A model generated the notes under the pieces. The model made no database searches and had not been told where the DNA came from. It saw only the letters and a list, made by a program, of their open reading frames with translations. The position numbers were made by a program, and so were the translations under genes. A stretch of DNA of 32,835 nucleotides, from assembly GCA_920105805.1 (NCBI GenBank), contig CAKKTI010000219.1, positions 1-32,835 of the forward strand, read 5' to 3'. The DNA comes from Condylostoma magnum. Lineage: Eukaryota; Ciliophora; Heterotrichea; Heterotrichida; Condylostomatidae. Shown one piece after another: positions 12,151 to 22,547 of this stretch (position 1 is the first letter of the stretch; every line of letters begins with the position of its first letter).

Positions 12151-13554
12151 TTAACAACTTTTCTATACTTGTTTTTTATTAATAATGTCATAATATGTCT
12201 TAGACAAATTAGTTTTAATGGATTTTCTTCATTTATCTCAGTAAGCAATATTTCTTATAGTCATATGTACCATTTTTAAGATTCTGACTCTATCATATCA
12301 GATATAGCTATTAGGAATTTACGGCTTTTACTGCTAAGGCCATTCATCTAATGATCTTGGCTTCCTAATATCAAATTTCTCTTATGCTTGAGTAAAGAAT
12401 AAAAATCCTTGACATTCTTACATATAGTTTCTTATTAAATTTTTCAGATACTTTAAAATAACAAATATCTTAATATCATCGGGTACATGAACTCTATAAA
12501 ATTTCCCTAGTTTATATTTTTTCCTTTACATCAATTATTAAATATACTTCTAAACAGTCCTATTTCACTTATTTATCCAATAAGAATATTTTATTTAGTT
12601 ATTTGACCTTATAATTTTAAGCTTCCACTGAATATAGTAGATTTTACTTCTTCATCTAGACATCATCATTTAAATCATATTCTTAGATAAATACTATTCT
12701 AAATGCAACGCAATAGTTATACTTTTCTTATACCTAAAATTTCTAATAAATCTTCTTATCGTTTACACTACTGATGGTTTAAAGCCCTGATTGAATTTTA
12801 CATGAATAATTTTTACAATCTAATTAAGCCTATACTTTCTCATTAGTTTTCCCAGAAATCTGGAAGCATTAAAGAGAATAGTATATGATCTTGCAGACTA
12901 CATACGAATTCTCTGTATATAATTTACCTTTTTGGTAATAAATCTATTCTTAATCACACTATTCAAGGCTATTTTTGAAATAAGGTAAACTCAGCTTCTG
13001 TGAATAATTTATCATTTCCCTTCTTTTCTTAGCTTATATTTTCTTAATTTATCGTTATAGTTCTAATTTGCAGCAATTTTTAGAATTTCTTGGATAGTTT
13101 ATTTATGATACTTAGCTTATTACCTTCTTTTATTAATCAAAGATTGCTTCTCTACCTTTTTGTCAACTAAGGACTTTATAGAGCCATTAGCCTTATTGTA
13201 CTCTATAAAATTAAAGGACTCTTGTTCACTTATTGAGTGAGGTTATCTAATTGCTTCCAGTGCTAAGTAAAATGTACATTTAGTATAATCTTCAATACGC
13301 TATTTAAATCGTGAGGCACTTGAAAAACTGTATGATGTAGATTTTTATACTTATTTAGTATAATAGCATCCGGGGCCTAGTCTTGTTTGTGTGTTTCTCT
13401 GCTTAAGCGAAGGTAATTACGGAGTTTGAACTGATATTTAACGCAGCTTATGCATTCGATGCTTTTTGTTTTAACTGTGTCTTAAAATGCTCTATTTTCC
13501 CTTAAGAGAATGATAGCGGGATAGTATTTCTCTTATTGTCGGGCTTTACTCCAT
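12151..13554 (-). CDS. Basic Trp-rich protein with SHIPPO/STPGR-like motif
   Basis: The frame runs from an ATG at 13554 to a TAG at 12163-12165 or a TAA at 12151-12153 (463-467 residues). Seven in-frame TGA codons read as Trp: complements at 12991, 13012, 12652, 12565, 12298, 12238 and 12229. The N-terminal part holds R-L-G-P-G-C-Y-Y followed by S-Y-S-F-S-S-A-S-R-F, resembling the P-G-P/STPGR repeats of SHIPPO and outer-dense-fibre proteins that bind microtubules. The remainder is strongly basic with spaced aromatic residues (M-S-R-W-R-S-K-I-Y-Y-I-Q-W-K; W-I-N-K-W-N-R). A cytoskeletal role is inference. It converges on the oxidoreductase gene with about 80 bases between the ends. Confidence 0.65.
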
Positions 13555-13942
13555 ATAATATAGTATAAATTATAGTTAAATGTATTAAAATTAGGATAAT
13601 TAAGATGATGAGGTTTTTAATAGTTATGCGTTAGTATTATAGAGTTAATTGAACAAACCTTAGTAATGATCTCTTACTAGAATGTGCTATTCACAAACTA
13701 CTCAATGTTTTACTAAAAGAGACACATTTAGATTTTACAGTAACAAGTATTTTCGTAGTTTGCTTACAAATCTTATACATACTATATTTCATCACTTTAC
13801 ACTCAAATAACAAGCTACCAATACCAAAACATACAAATGAATAGATATTCATAATGTTTATTTCCAAATCCAAAAATTCTTTTACAAAGCCTAAACCCAT
13901 ATTCATACCTATTTTGTGGCTATTATAAGATGTTATAATAAA
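13555..13942. other. Divergent intergenic region with one doubtful small ORF
   Basis: This AT-rich spacer lies between the SHIPPO-like gene (minus) and the globin gene (plus). On the minus strand 13691-13906 holds 71 codons free of TAA, TAG and TGA, ending in TGA, with one hydrophobic segment (I-Y-S-F-V-C-F-G-I-G-S-L-L-F). Nothing identifies it as a gene, and it has none of the TAA/TAG Gln codons typical of neighbours. I see no other feature. Confidence 0.4.
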
Positions 13943-14302
13943 ATGGCAGAGCAGTCTTTATACGATAGAGTTGGAGGAGAAGCCGCATTAGTAGCATTCT
14001 TCGATAAATTTTATCCTCTCATGACTACTGATGACCGTGTCAAGTCTCAATTCGAGGGCACAAATATCGATAGGCTAAAGCAGGAGTAAATCAGATTCCA
14101 CACCGCAATTCTGAAAGGAGAGCAGTGGAATGGATAAACTTTAACTGAAATGCACGCCGGTATGCAGATCAGTGACGCGTAATACGATGCCTTTTTGGAA
14201 ATAGCAATTTCTGTGTTCAATGAATTAGGAGTTGGCCAGGATGTAATAGAGGAATTGGGAAAGTATTACGAGTCTGTTAGAAGTCAAGTAGTTATGGTTT
14301 AG
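13943..14302 (+). CDS. Truncated haemoglobin, ciliate type (group I)
   Basis: This is a 119-residue protein, matching the 116-121 residues of the Paramecium and Tetrahymena proteins. It starts M-A-E-Q-S-L-Y-D-R-V-G-G, the usual opening Y-x-x-x-G-G. The B-helix has F-x-x-F-Y-P with the expected Tyr. The proximal haem-binding His lies in T-E-M-H-A-G-M, aligned with T-E-A-H-K-G-M of the Tetrahymena protein. The C-terminus E-L-G-K-Y-Y-E-S-V-R is also family-like. It binds haem and O2 or NO; the physiological role is not shown by sequence. Three Gln are TAA. The stop is TAG at 14300 followed directly by TAA. Its codons use more C and G at third positions than most neighbours. Confidence 0.93.
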
Positions 14303-14554
14303 TAAGGATTAGGTTTTTGTTTATTAGAGTGTGAGTTAGAGATCGTTTCATGTTGGTTATTGTGATATTAAGGGTATAGGGATTAATAATAAGGAAGTTT
14401 ATATAGGTTAATAAACCATTATTATAACAATAATTTTTCTTGGTTGATTAAGTACACATAAATCTCTATCAACTTCCTCACTTTATAAAAATTGTTACTA
14501 AGCATGATTTACTAATTCTAGTCCAAATTAAAGCTTTATGTATGTAAAAACTAT
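14303..14554. other. AT-rich spacer with no visible gene
   Basis: Nothing coding was found between the globin stop and the tRNA. The end next to the tRNA contains a T run on the minus strand (14546-14550) suited to ending RNA polymerase III transcription of the tRNA-Leu. Confidence 0.5.
14546..14550 (-). terminator. Pol III T-run terminator of tRNA-Leu
   Basis: Five T on the minus strand begin four bases after the 3' end of the tRNA, the usual RNA polymerase III termination signal. Confidence 0.7.
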
Positions 14555-14637
14555 GCATGCGGTGAGATTCGAACTCACGCGGAATTTCTTCCAGTAGAAC
14601 TTGAGTCTACCGCCTTAGACCGCTCGGCCACACATGC
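14555..14637 (-). tRNA. tRNA-Leu (anticodon CAA, reads UUG), intronless
   Basis: This 83-base cloverleaf folds by eye. The acceptor pairs GCATGTG with CGCATGC (one G-T). The anticodon stem GTAGA/TCTAC holds the loop CTCAAGT with anticodon CAA. There is a long class II variable arm (GGAA...TTCC) and a T-arm GTGAG-TTCGAAT-CTCAC. The long variable arm and CAA anticodon both indicate leucine. No intron is present, although many eukaryotic tRNA-Leu(CAA) genes have one. CCA is not encoded. Confidence 0.95.
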
Positions 14638-14842
14638 TTACAAACTTTACTAATTAACCCTTTTATACAGTACTTTTAACATCATTACTCATCTTATACA
14701 AAATCCAGCATATAAGGTCTAAATAGAATTATAAGTAGATTAGATAAGCATTTCTAATTTAACCATTTCCTACATTAAAACTTTGAATACCCAGCAATTC
14801 AACATAAACACTTCTTATTAAATCTTCCGTAATCTAATCAAA

Positions 14843-16981
14843 ATGTCTGAAAAAGAAATAAATTTTGAAGATGCTGAATCCGACGAAGAGAATCGTTAAT
14901 TACGTGGTTCTGGCGATTTTGACGGTTTGTCCCGTGATAGAAGATGCACTGATACATCCTGACTAATTTTCTTTATTTTAATCCTTGCCTTGTATATCGC
15001 CTTATGTGCTTTGAGTAACTTTTATATAGTATTAGCAGTAGGTGACATACAAAATCTTCCATTTGGAAACGATTTCAGGGCAGAAGTATGTGGAGTTGGA
15101 GGCTTAGAAGATAAAAGGTTTTAGTTTTTTCCAATCCCTGAAAATTTAGAATACAAGATGTGCGTTCCAGCATGTCCTTACTACTACATTGCTAACTATT
15201 ACTGTTTATATGATAATGACTATGAAACACTGCTTCTTGATTGGCCCTGCTTCGATGCATATGAAACAACTTCGTATGGCTTTTTCTGTGTGCCTACAGA
15301 CTCGGACGACCGATAAGAAGTTTTGAATGTTTTGAATAATAACCAGTTCTTTTTTAGACTTGGAAGTGCTTCAGTTTACCTCGCATGGGATGCTTTGGTA
15401 TATGGGCACATTTTATCAGTGGGTATTGGAATAGGGTTGTTGTTTGCCCTTTAAAGCTCTAAAGTAATTGAAAAGTTAACCAAGGCTTGTATATATATAA
15501 CTATCCTGCTCTATGGGTTTTTGATATTTTTAATGGTATAGATAGGATGAAAGAAACAAGATCTGCTATGTGGTGATTATGGCCCAGCTGAGGTTGATTC
15601 TTGTAAATTTGATAATTTGTTTGCTATGATAGGAATCGCAGGTCTTATAACTATATTTGCCTTTTATAACATTTTTAAAATAGTTAAGAAAAGACGTTTG
15701 ATTCCCATAGGAACTGAGATTCTATAATTAACTTGTTAACCAGCTAGTCGAATGAGTGGGCTAAAAGTGTTCCCATTCCTGCAGTTTCTATCGGGATATA
15801 TTATACTGGTCTTAATGATCATTGTATACTGCTATTCGATGACTGTTCAGGAGGCTGTTGATATACAAGATACTGATTTTCCAGGAGAGGATGGTAAGGA
15901 CCTATAATATACAGAATTAGATAATTTGGTAATTGTGTGTTAATCCATAGTCACTTCAGCCCTGATAAGTTTTATAGTTAAATTTGGAGATGTAGTTTTA
16001 TCAGGAGGTATCGCAATTTGGTACTTCACTAAGGAAAAATCCGTCTTATTTGCTCCTTTGAGAAGAAGTTTTATGCTTTGTGTAAAATGGCACTTGGGGT
16101 CTATTATTGTAGGATCTTTGCTTAGGCCTTTGGTATATTTTCCTAGTAAAATCTGCTAATGGGCTTCAAAAAAACAAATTATGTATGCATAATAAGGCAA
16201 GACTAAATGCGTTAGTCTGTTTAAATGTGGTGAGTTATACAGAAAATATTTCCGATTCCTTACTCCAAACACTTTCATAATGATTTGCATTTTTGGTAAG
16301 AGTTATATGCCGTCTAGTAAAGAGGCCTATTACCTACTCGACCGTAATAAGCTGAGATTAGGTGCTTGTATGGAAGCTGGAAAGTTTATATTAGATTTAC
16401 TATAACAAACAGTTATACTAACCGGCCTTTGCCTAACACTATCCTTGGTAATTCTTCCAGAGTAAACCTCAACGGGGTAATTAACTATAGAACTAGTTAA
16501 TCTTTATATGTTAATTTCAACATAAACTATAATACTTTGGTTCATCAGTAAAGTTTTTATAGGAAGTTTAAGCGTGTGCTCACGTACTGTAATAATTTCT
16601 GCTCTGTGTGATGAGGAGATGTTTGTAAGGGATTAAAGGTTTATTGAAGATGATCTGCAGGACTTTTTAGACAGGTAAGGGGAAGAATAAGACGATTATC
16701 ATTAGGATGATAAAAACTTACTTAAAACTGGGAAAATTAAGCCGGATCATGAAGCACCGCCTGATATTCTGGGGAAATATGGACAAAATATACAGCCTAT
16801 ATACGAAAGAGATGAGTATGACTCATTTGAAGTTGATGGCAGAAGACCGTATGAACTAAGCTCAACTTGGAGGCACAATGTAAATGAAGATGTGGTAAAT
16901 CCGATAGATACAGCAGAGAGAAACCTAGGAGCCCCAGATGAGGCAAATCGTAGAGTTGCAAAATTTATTGAGGAATCTTAG
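14843..16981 (+). CDS. Choline-transporter-like protein (CTL/SLC44 family)
   Basis: The protein has 712 residues and is a multi-pass membrane protein. After an acidic cytosolic N-terminus it shows R-R-C-T-D-T-S-W and a first membrane helix, which is the C-T-D-I-x-W/C entry of SLC44 proteins; that Trp is TGA at 14960-14962. A Cys-rich extracellular loop follows (C-V-P-A-C-P-Y-Y-Y), then about nine further hydrophobic helices. The family signature region is present: F-R-F-L-T-P-N-T-F-I-M-I and S-S-K-E-A-Y-Y-L-L. A second TGA (15548-15550) reads as Trp. Family members are linked to choline or related organic cation and lipid-head-group transport; substrate here is inferred only. The long acidic tail after the last helix ends at TAG 16979. 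The next in-frame TGA is about 400 bases on, inside the convergent gene, so TAG must act as stop. Confidence 0.9.
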
Positions 16982-18417
16982 TTAATTTTACTATAATAAT
17001 ATTTTACTTTGTCTGAAAAGGCAAAGAAGTTGGGAGTTAGATTTTCTGTAGTTAAGGATATGTATTCTAATTCGTCCTGCACTTAGTATTTCAGCCGGGA
17101 GATTATGCATATTATTTAGAATATGATTTTTTCTTGTTTGTTGACTTTTTCTTATAACTACGCAGTTTATTTTTCAGCTTATAAAATTTCTTCTTCTTTG
17201 ATGTTTAAGTCTCTTTTTATAATACATGAGTACTCTTTACTAATTGAAGGATCAGTAGTTATCAATTCACTTAGTTGCTATTAGTAGCTTTTATAAGTAT
17301 CATAGTAAATGCTTATTTCTTACTAAAACTTTTATCCTGTAGTTTCTAGAATTTTGTTAGCAGATTGCAAGTAATTATAGTGATCTAAAATATGCTAGAC
17401 TGATGGTATGCTGGTGTGCTTTCTTAGCTGCTGGAAAATGGTTTCCTAGCGCTTTATATAGTCATCGCATAGCTGAATTTCTTATACAATTGCTTCATCA
17501 TGCTCAATTTTCTAAATTTAATCGTTTAGTTTTTGCATTAATTTTTCGTTTTTGTGGATTTACTTCTTCTTATAATTATCTTCCTGTTGTTTCATTAAGT
17601 ACTAGTATAAAAATTGCTGTGCAGTATAATTTTTCAACCCTTTTGTCTTGTATTTTTGTCTAAGTCTAGAATCAAGCAGTTTTTCTTTATCAAAATTAGA
17701 ATTTTAGCGCTTTATCACCCTAGCCTACGCTCTTCTCCTTACTAAATCACTTTAAATATACGTATTTTTATAATTAATTAGATTTAGTTCTTTTCTTAGT
17801 CTCTATAATGGTTAATCCATTACTTTCAATGCTTTTTATCTAGAAATTCTCATATGATTGAGAATTTATCTATAAATTATTTCACTTTTCCTGTTATTCT
17901 AAACATCCGTTAATTACTTTTACAGCTAATCGCATTGTTATTGTAATTTATCAGTGCTTTCGCCATCTCTTAACTATAACTTACGTTGTAAGGTGGTTAA
18001 TTATAGCTCTTTATCCTTACGATCTTTACACAATTTGTTTAACTGCACTTTTCTTGAGTGCATTTCATTATTTAACACCATAATTCCTTACTTGGCCCCA
18101 TCAGTTGACTCTTTGCTCTTAACTACAGTCATCAGTTAGCTGGGATTCGAAATAAGATTGTTTAATTGACTTTTAACTGATTTATCTAGCCTTCCTAGGG
18201 TATTTAAAGCATTATCCACACTTTAATTTCTTCAAGAACTGTTCCGGTGTTGGGAAACTGATCTGTGAGTTATTGTTTGTCGTTTATTTGCATAACGAAC
18301 TTAGCTGGATAATGGCTTTATCAAGGGCAGTTTAGGAGTTGATTTTGATCGTTGCGTGCTTAAGTTTCTACGCGTCTTCTTCTGCATTTAAACCTGTGTC
18401 AGCTTAAACGTTTTCAT
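16978..18417 (-). CDS. Coiled-coil protein, possibly axonemal
   Basis: The protein has 479 residues from ATG 18417 to TAA 16978-16980, with one TGA as Trp (18232-18234). The first 70 residues are basic and low-complexity. The rest is almost wholly alpha-helical coiled coil rich in K, E, Q, L and R, for example K-A-L-K-V-M-D-Q-P-L-Q-R-L-R-K-E. The build recalls axonemal docking or CCDC proteins, but I could not fix a family. Its stop overlaps by two bases the stop of the convergent CTL gene. Its ATG lies 128 bases from the ATG of the divergent telomere-protein gene. Confidence 0.8.
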
Positions 18418-18545
18418 TTATATTCTAATTAGTATAAATTAATTATCTTTTACAAAATGTTTAGTATGAATTGTAGTATTGAATTAATGTGTATTTTGGT
18501 GTTTATAGATTCTAATTTTATATTTACCGGAATCTCTGTATAAAA
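18418..18545. promoter_or_regulatory. Short divergent promoter region
   Basis: Only 128 AT-rich bases separate the start codons of the minus-strand coiled-coil gene and the plus-strand POT1-like gene, so both promoters must lie here or reach into the coding regions. No specific motif was recognised. Confidence 0.5.
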
Positions 18546-20219
18546 ATGTCTGATTTTGCAAAAAGACCGGGAATTTGGAGTTAACAGGTGATCTTTACTG
18601 TATTGAATAGTGAATTGATATAAGAGAATTTTATGAGAATTTAAACTTAAGCTTCTAATCTTCGGATTAATGTAATAATACAGGATTAAATACAATAATT
18701 TGACTGGTTAAAATAAGGAGCCAGATTCACCCTTAAAAACTTCCAAGTTACTAATAATTTTGAAATATTTAGCTAATAATTACCCTCATTTCTTGATCCA
18801 AAAGAAATCTTACTTACAAATTCTACATCAGATTTCTTCATACTTATAAATGAAGCTACTTCAAGCACTCTCGAAATAAAATTTGATTAAAACATTCCCC
18901 AAGACTAATAAAGCCCAAATAAGAAAAGCAGGGTGGCTAAAAAAGGCTAATCTGATAAAATATTCCTTAAATTACACGAAATTCGTCAAACAGTGTAAGA
19001 AGGTATTGCATTTTCCAGTTGTTATGGGTTTATATTAGATATAACAGGAACACATAAGGCAAATAGTGATGACTATCTGACAATTATAAAGTTCTCAGAT
19101 TCTTCTATATTCCCCTAACATGCAACTCTTACATTATTCACAAAATCCTAATAAGAAATTCCTAAAGTACTTAATTTGGGTGATATAATATTTATAGAGA
19201 AGGTCTAATTTAAAATATACTAAGATAACTTGAGCTCTTCCATAGGGAGCAGTCACAAGGCTGGTAACTTCTTTTTGTTTTAACTAAACGATACTTCCTA
19301 AGCACCATATGGCTCATTCCGAGGTTAAATTACTCGCAATAATCAACATTTTGAGCTGTTAAGCAATGCAAGATAAGACTCAGTTTAGCTGTTAAATCAA
19401 AATACTCCTTTATGTCTGTATAAAACTATGCGGTTGAGCCGTGTTTCTTAGTACAATGACATAGATTTTACTGCTAGAGTATTTCATAAAGGGAAAATGG
19501 GATAAGGAAGCACGGATCCGTATATAGTGATTTTATACGATGACAATAGAGCTGTAAATCTAGTAGTTGACTATACCGAAGCAAGACTACTCAAAAGTAT
19601 TCCAGATCAAGGAGTCATAAGACTAAGGAATGTGCACTTAGAGGGAAATAGAGTCATTTTAAGCAAATTCTCCGATATACAAAACATTGTTACTTCTCTG
19701 CATCGATTTGATATTCCAGTAGAGACAGAATTATATTAAGACTTGCAGATATAGACCTCATTTTACTAAACTGACGAAAATCAATAAATAATTCAATTTG
19801 AGAGTAAGTATTAAAACATACCATAGATCACATCAAAGGAAGCTTTACTTTCCTAATAAAACTAAAAATTTAGAATCAAGGGTTACGTTATAGCAATATC
19901 ACCTATATCACCTTTCGATGTCAACGGCTACTTTTGCAAGGGCTGCAACAAAACAACATCACAGGAAATCTGCTAATGTGGCAAAAATACGACGATAAAC
20001 TGTGAAATTAACTTGATTTTGTGGGATGATAATTATGACCCGTAGAACTAGCCAATAGAATTGCCAGTGAAAGTACCAAAAGTGTTTTCAGAGTACTTTG
20101 TTAACTATAAACCGTGAGAGTATATAACCGGTATACTGCTTAGTTTCAATTAAATCGAATTACCGGTAGTAAAAACTGCAGAAGGCGTAGAAGTTTTAGA
20201 CGGTGTTTTAATTAGTTAA
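18546..20219 (+). CDS. Telomere end-binding protein, POT1/TEBP-alpha-like
   Basis: The protein has 557 residues. OB fold 1 (about 155-250) contains Y-G-F-I-L-D-I-T-G-T, D-D-Y-L-T-I-I-K-F-S-D and H-A-T-L-T-L-F...L-G-D-I-I-F-I, which lines up with Oxytricha TEBP-alpha Y-A-T-L-V-L-Y...A-G-D-I-I-R-V. OB fold 2 (about 312-405) has D-I-D-F-T-A-R-V and V-I-L-S-K-F-S-D-I-Q-N-I-V, matching TEBP-alpha D-F-D-V-V-A-K-I and L-I-L-S-H-Y-S-N-I-I. A third OB-like domain carries C464-x2-C467-x8-C476-x-C478, a probable zinc site as in the POT1 C-terminal OB fold. The protein is expected to bind the single-stranded G-rich telomere overhang in the nucleus. One TGA (20115-20117) reads as Trp. The N-terminal 110 residues may be a further OB-like domain. 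The TAA stop is one base before the next ATG. Confidence 0.85.
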
Positions 20220-20220
20220 A

Positions 20221-22098
20221 ATGTTTAGTAATTGTGTAAGTATTTCTGATATTGAAGTACAGGAAAATTAAGAAAAAATTAAAAGCAGGGATTTATAGGA
20301 CAATCTTAATTAATTGAAGGGGAAATTACTAAATCAGGCAGGAATGCTTAATATGAATAAATCACTTGTACAGGAAAACGCTAAACTGAAATACTAAATC
20401 GAATCATTAAAAGCGTAATTAAGCAATTCTACTGATTTAGTATAGGCTGGTAGTTTATAAAGCCTTAAAGAGTAAAATAATGATCTAAAGCTTAAAAACT
20501 ACAATTTGTAGTAACTTATTCAGCAACTTACAGTGAAAAAGGATTATAAGCTGCTAGAATAGGAGTTATTTGATTAATAAAAGTAATTTAAAAATTAGGT
20601 TAAGGAAATTAACTCAGAACTAAGAGATTTAAAGATAAAACAACTGAATGATCAGGTTATAATTGACAAACAACGATAAAAATTAGGTGATTTTTAATTT
20701 TACAGGTTAAAATTAGATAAAAAGAAAATTAAAATGTAGGAAGCCTAATCTAGAATAAAGGCTCTTTAAGATTAGCTTAAAATGCGGGAGCAAGAGCTTA
20801 TACAGTCCCATAATACAATCCTTATGCTAAGAGACTAAATAAGTTAAATGCAGTATAGAATCAGAGAGTAGGAATTATAGGAAAATCGTATAATTGACGG
20901 CGTGACTAGTAGAGTTGAGTAGCTTATATACCAACACCAAGTCAAATAAATAGAAACTGATGAAAAACCAGCCGTATAGCCTTAAAACGTGTACATTTCT
21001 TATCCAATACCCTCAGTGCCCCCTCCACCACCTGAAGAGCCTGTTAAATAACCAAAATTGCAATAAGAGTATAATAATTTCAGAATGGATGAATACTAAA
21101 GCTAAAGTGACAAAAACTCGCAGTGATTTGTTAAATAGTACTTAAAAGAGGAAGTATGTGAGAAATTGCTGGAATAATGGGATATTATACAGATGCTAGC
21201 AAAGAACGGACTGGAGGTAAGCATAACTGTATTAGAGGTTCTAGGTTAAAAGTGTTTGGATTAGAACGAGGAGCTGATTGTATCGTTTTTAGTATAGAAG
21301 ATATCAGGCTGTTTGGAGCTTATAAATGGGCAGTTGGCATAGGTTATATTGCAGTCAACTTTCAATATAGTGATATAACACAAGAGGTAAGTACAGAAAA
21401 TACTAAAACCTCTGTTTGAATATGCAATAACTGGCATCAATAAGGGAAAATGCTTTAAAGCTGATAAGTTTTTAAATGAGTGGTAGTAATCTCTTTAGTA
21501 TATTTTGATACAAAGTCTCAAATATCTTTGCAATCAGTATAAGCAGTGCGGTTATTTAAGAGATTTGCTGATAATAGGAATTAGACGTAATGATAAGGAA
21601 ATTATAGGCTCATTCTATAATGAAAGCTAATACCCCATATACTCCATCAACATCTTAGTATAATATACTAAAAACAGGTCAAACATCGACAACCTGTTTA
21701 AGTAAATAGCAATATACATCCAATAATCCAACAAATCTACCTTCACTGACAGTTATAAACTAACAAAATTCATAATCGAGTACATGGATATACAGCAAGC
21801 CCACAGATTCTATACTAAATTCCTATGGCAATCTTTCTCCCAAGCCTTAAAAGATTCTTTCTGCCGAGTGATTATAATAAAATCAATAGGAATCTTAATA
21901 CAAAAGTTGAAAAACCATGAAAAAAAACAGCTTGCTTCAAATCTTCTTTAAAACTTAGAAGAGATTTTACAAGACTCAAATTTTACAACTTTTAGCTACA
22001 AGGAACAACAAGCCTCGGCTGACACACTTAAAAAACTCAACCACTCCTCTCAAGTCTTAAACTTATGGCTTAGCAAGTATTATAGACCTACTTATTAA
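20221..22098 (+). CDS. Coiled-coil protein with helical C-terminal domain
   Basis: The protein has 625 residues. Residues about 10-245 form a long coiled coil rich in Q, K, E and L, with many Gln as TAA/TAG. A proline run (V-P-P-P-P-P-E-E-P) follows near residue 265, then a mixed helical domain of about 320 residues containing Y-L-R-D-L-L-I-I-G-I-R-R-N. TGA at 21124-21126 reads as Trp. No family was recognised. The start ATG is one base after the POT1-like stop. Its end overlaps the 3' end of the convergent small membrane-protein gene by 11 bases if both stop assignments are right. Confidence 0.8.
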
Positions 22099-22528
22099 CT
22101 TCTTTATCCCCTTCTAACCTCAACCTTTCCTTCTCCTCCTTCTCTAACCTAAGAACATCCTCTTTAGTTAAATCCATTGATTCATAATACTTTTCGTACA
22201 TATTTTCCTTCATTCTATGCATTTATCACAATCCTCCTAATGTAAAGACCTCTCTACCTAGTATAAACAGCACTGCACATATAGGAATCTTATACACAAG
22301 TGTAGTATCAATCCAAGTTTACCCCATAATGGAATAGGGAAGTAATACAGACGTTGCAAATGCCCCAGGACCTGCCATAAACGAGGTAACTAGTCTATTA
22401 TAGCTATTAATCTTCTATATCCTCTAAAAGTCATCCTGGCTAAAGCACCTCATATATGTATACAAGAACCTATTCAACTTCTACTACTACTTAAAGACCT
22501 TTTCCTACTTAACAAAAAAGAGTCTCAT
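22088..22528 (-). CDS. Small two-helix membrane protein
   Basis: The protein has 146 residues from ATG 22528 to TAG 22088-22090. A basic N-terminus is followed by two hydrophobic segments (G-P-G-A-F-A-T-S-V-L-L-P-Y-S-I-M-G and I-P-I-C-A-V-L-F-I-L-G) and a highly charged helical tail (D-V-L-R-L-E-K-E-E-K-E-R-L). TGA at 22226-22228 reads as Trp just after helix 2. No family was recognised. The ATG lies 19 bases after the stop of the TPR gene on the same strand. Confidence 0.65.
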
Positions 22529-22547
22529 TTATATAATAACCCACTAC

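Noticed and set aside
11044-12351. Karyorelict code with UGA as the only stop
   Set aside because: It would extend several proteins of normal length by tens to over a hundred residues into antisense of their neighbours.
13691-13906. Minus-strand 71-codon ORF with one hydrophobic segment as a gene
   Set aside because: No family, no Gln as TAA/TAG as in real genes here, and it lies in an AT-rich divergent spacer; kept only as a remark.
14960-14962. TGA as selenocysteine
   Set aside because: The TGA sites match conserved Trp, not Cys, positions and are too many; no SECIS-like element was sought in detail.
17403-17663. Plus-strand ORF of 86 codons
   Set aside because: It is antisense to the minus-strand coiled-coil gene, which explains the region fully.
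21177-21419. Plus-strand ORF of 80 codons
   Set aside because: It is a shifted frame inside the 625-residue coiled-coil gene.
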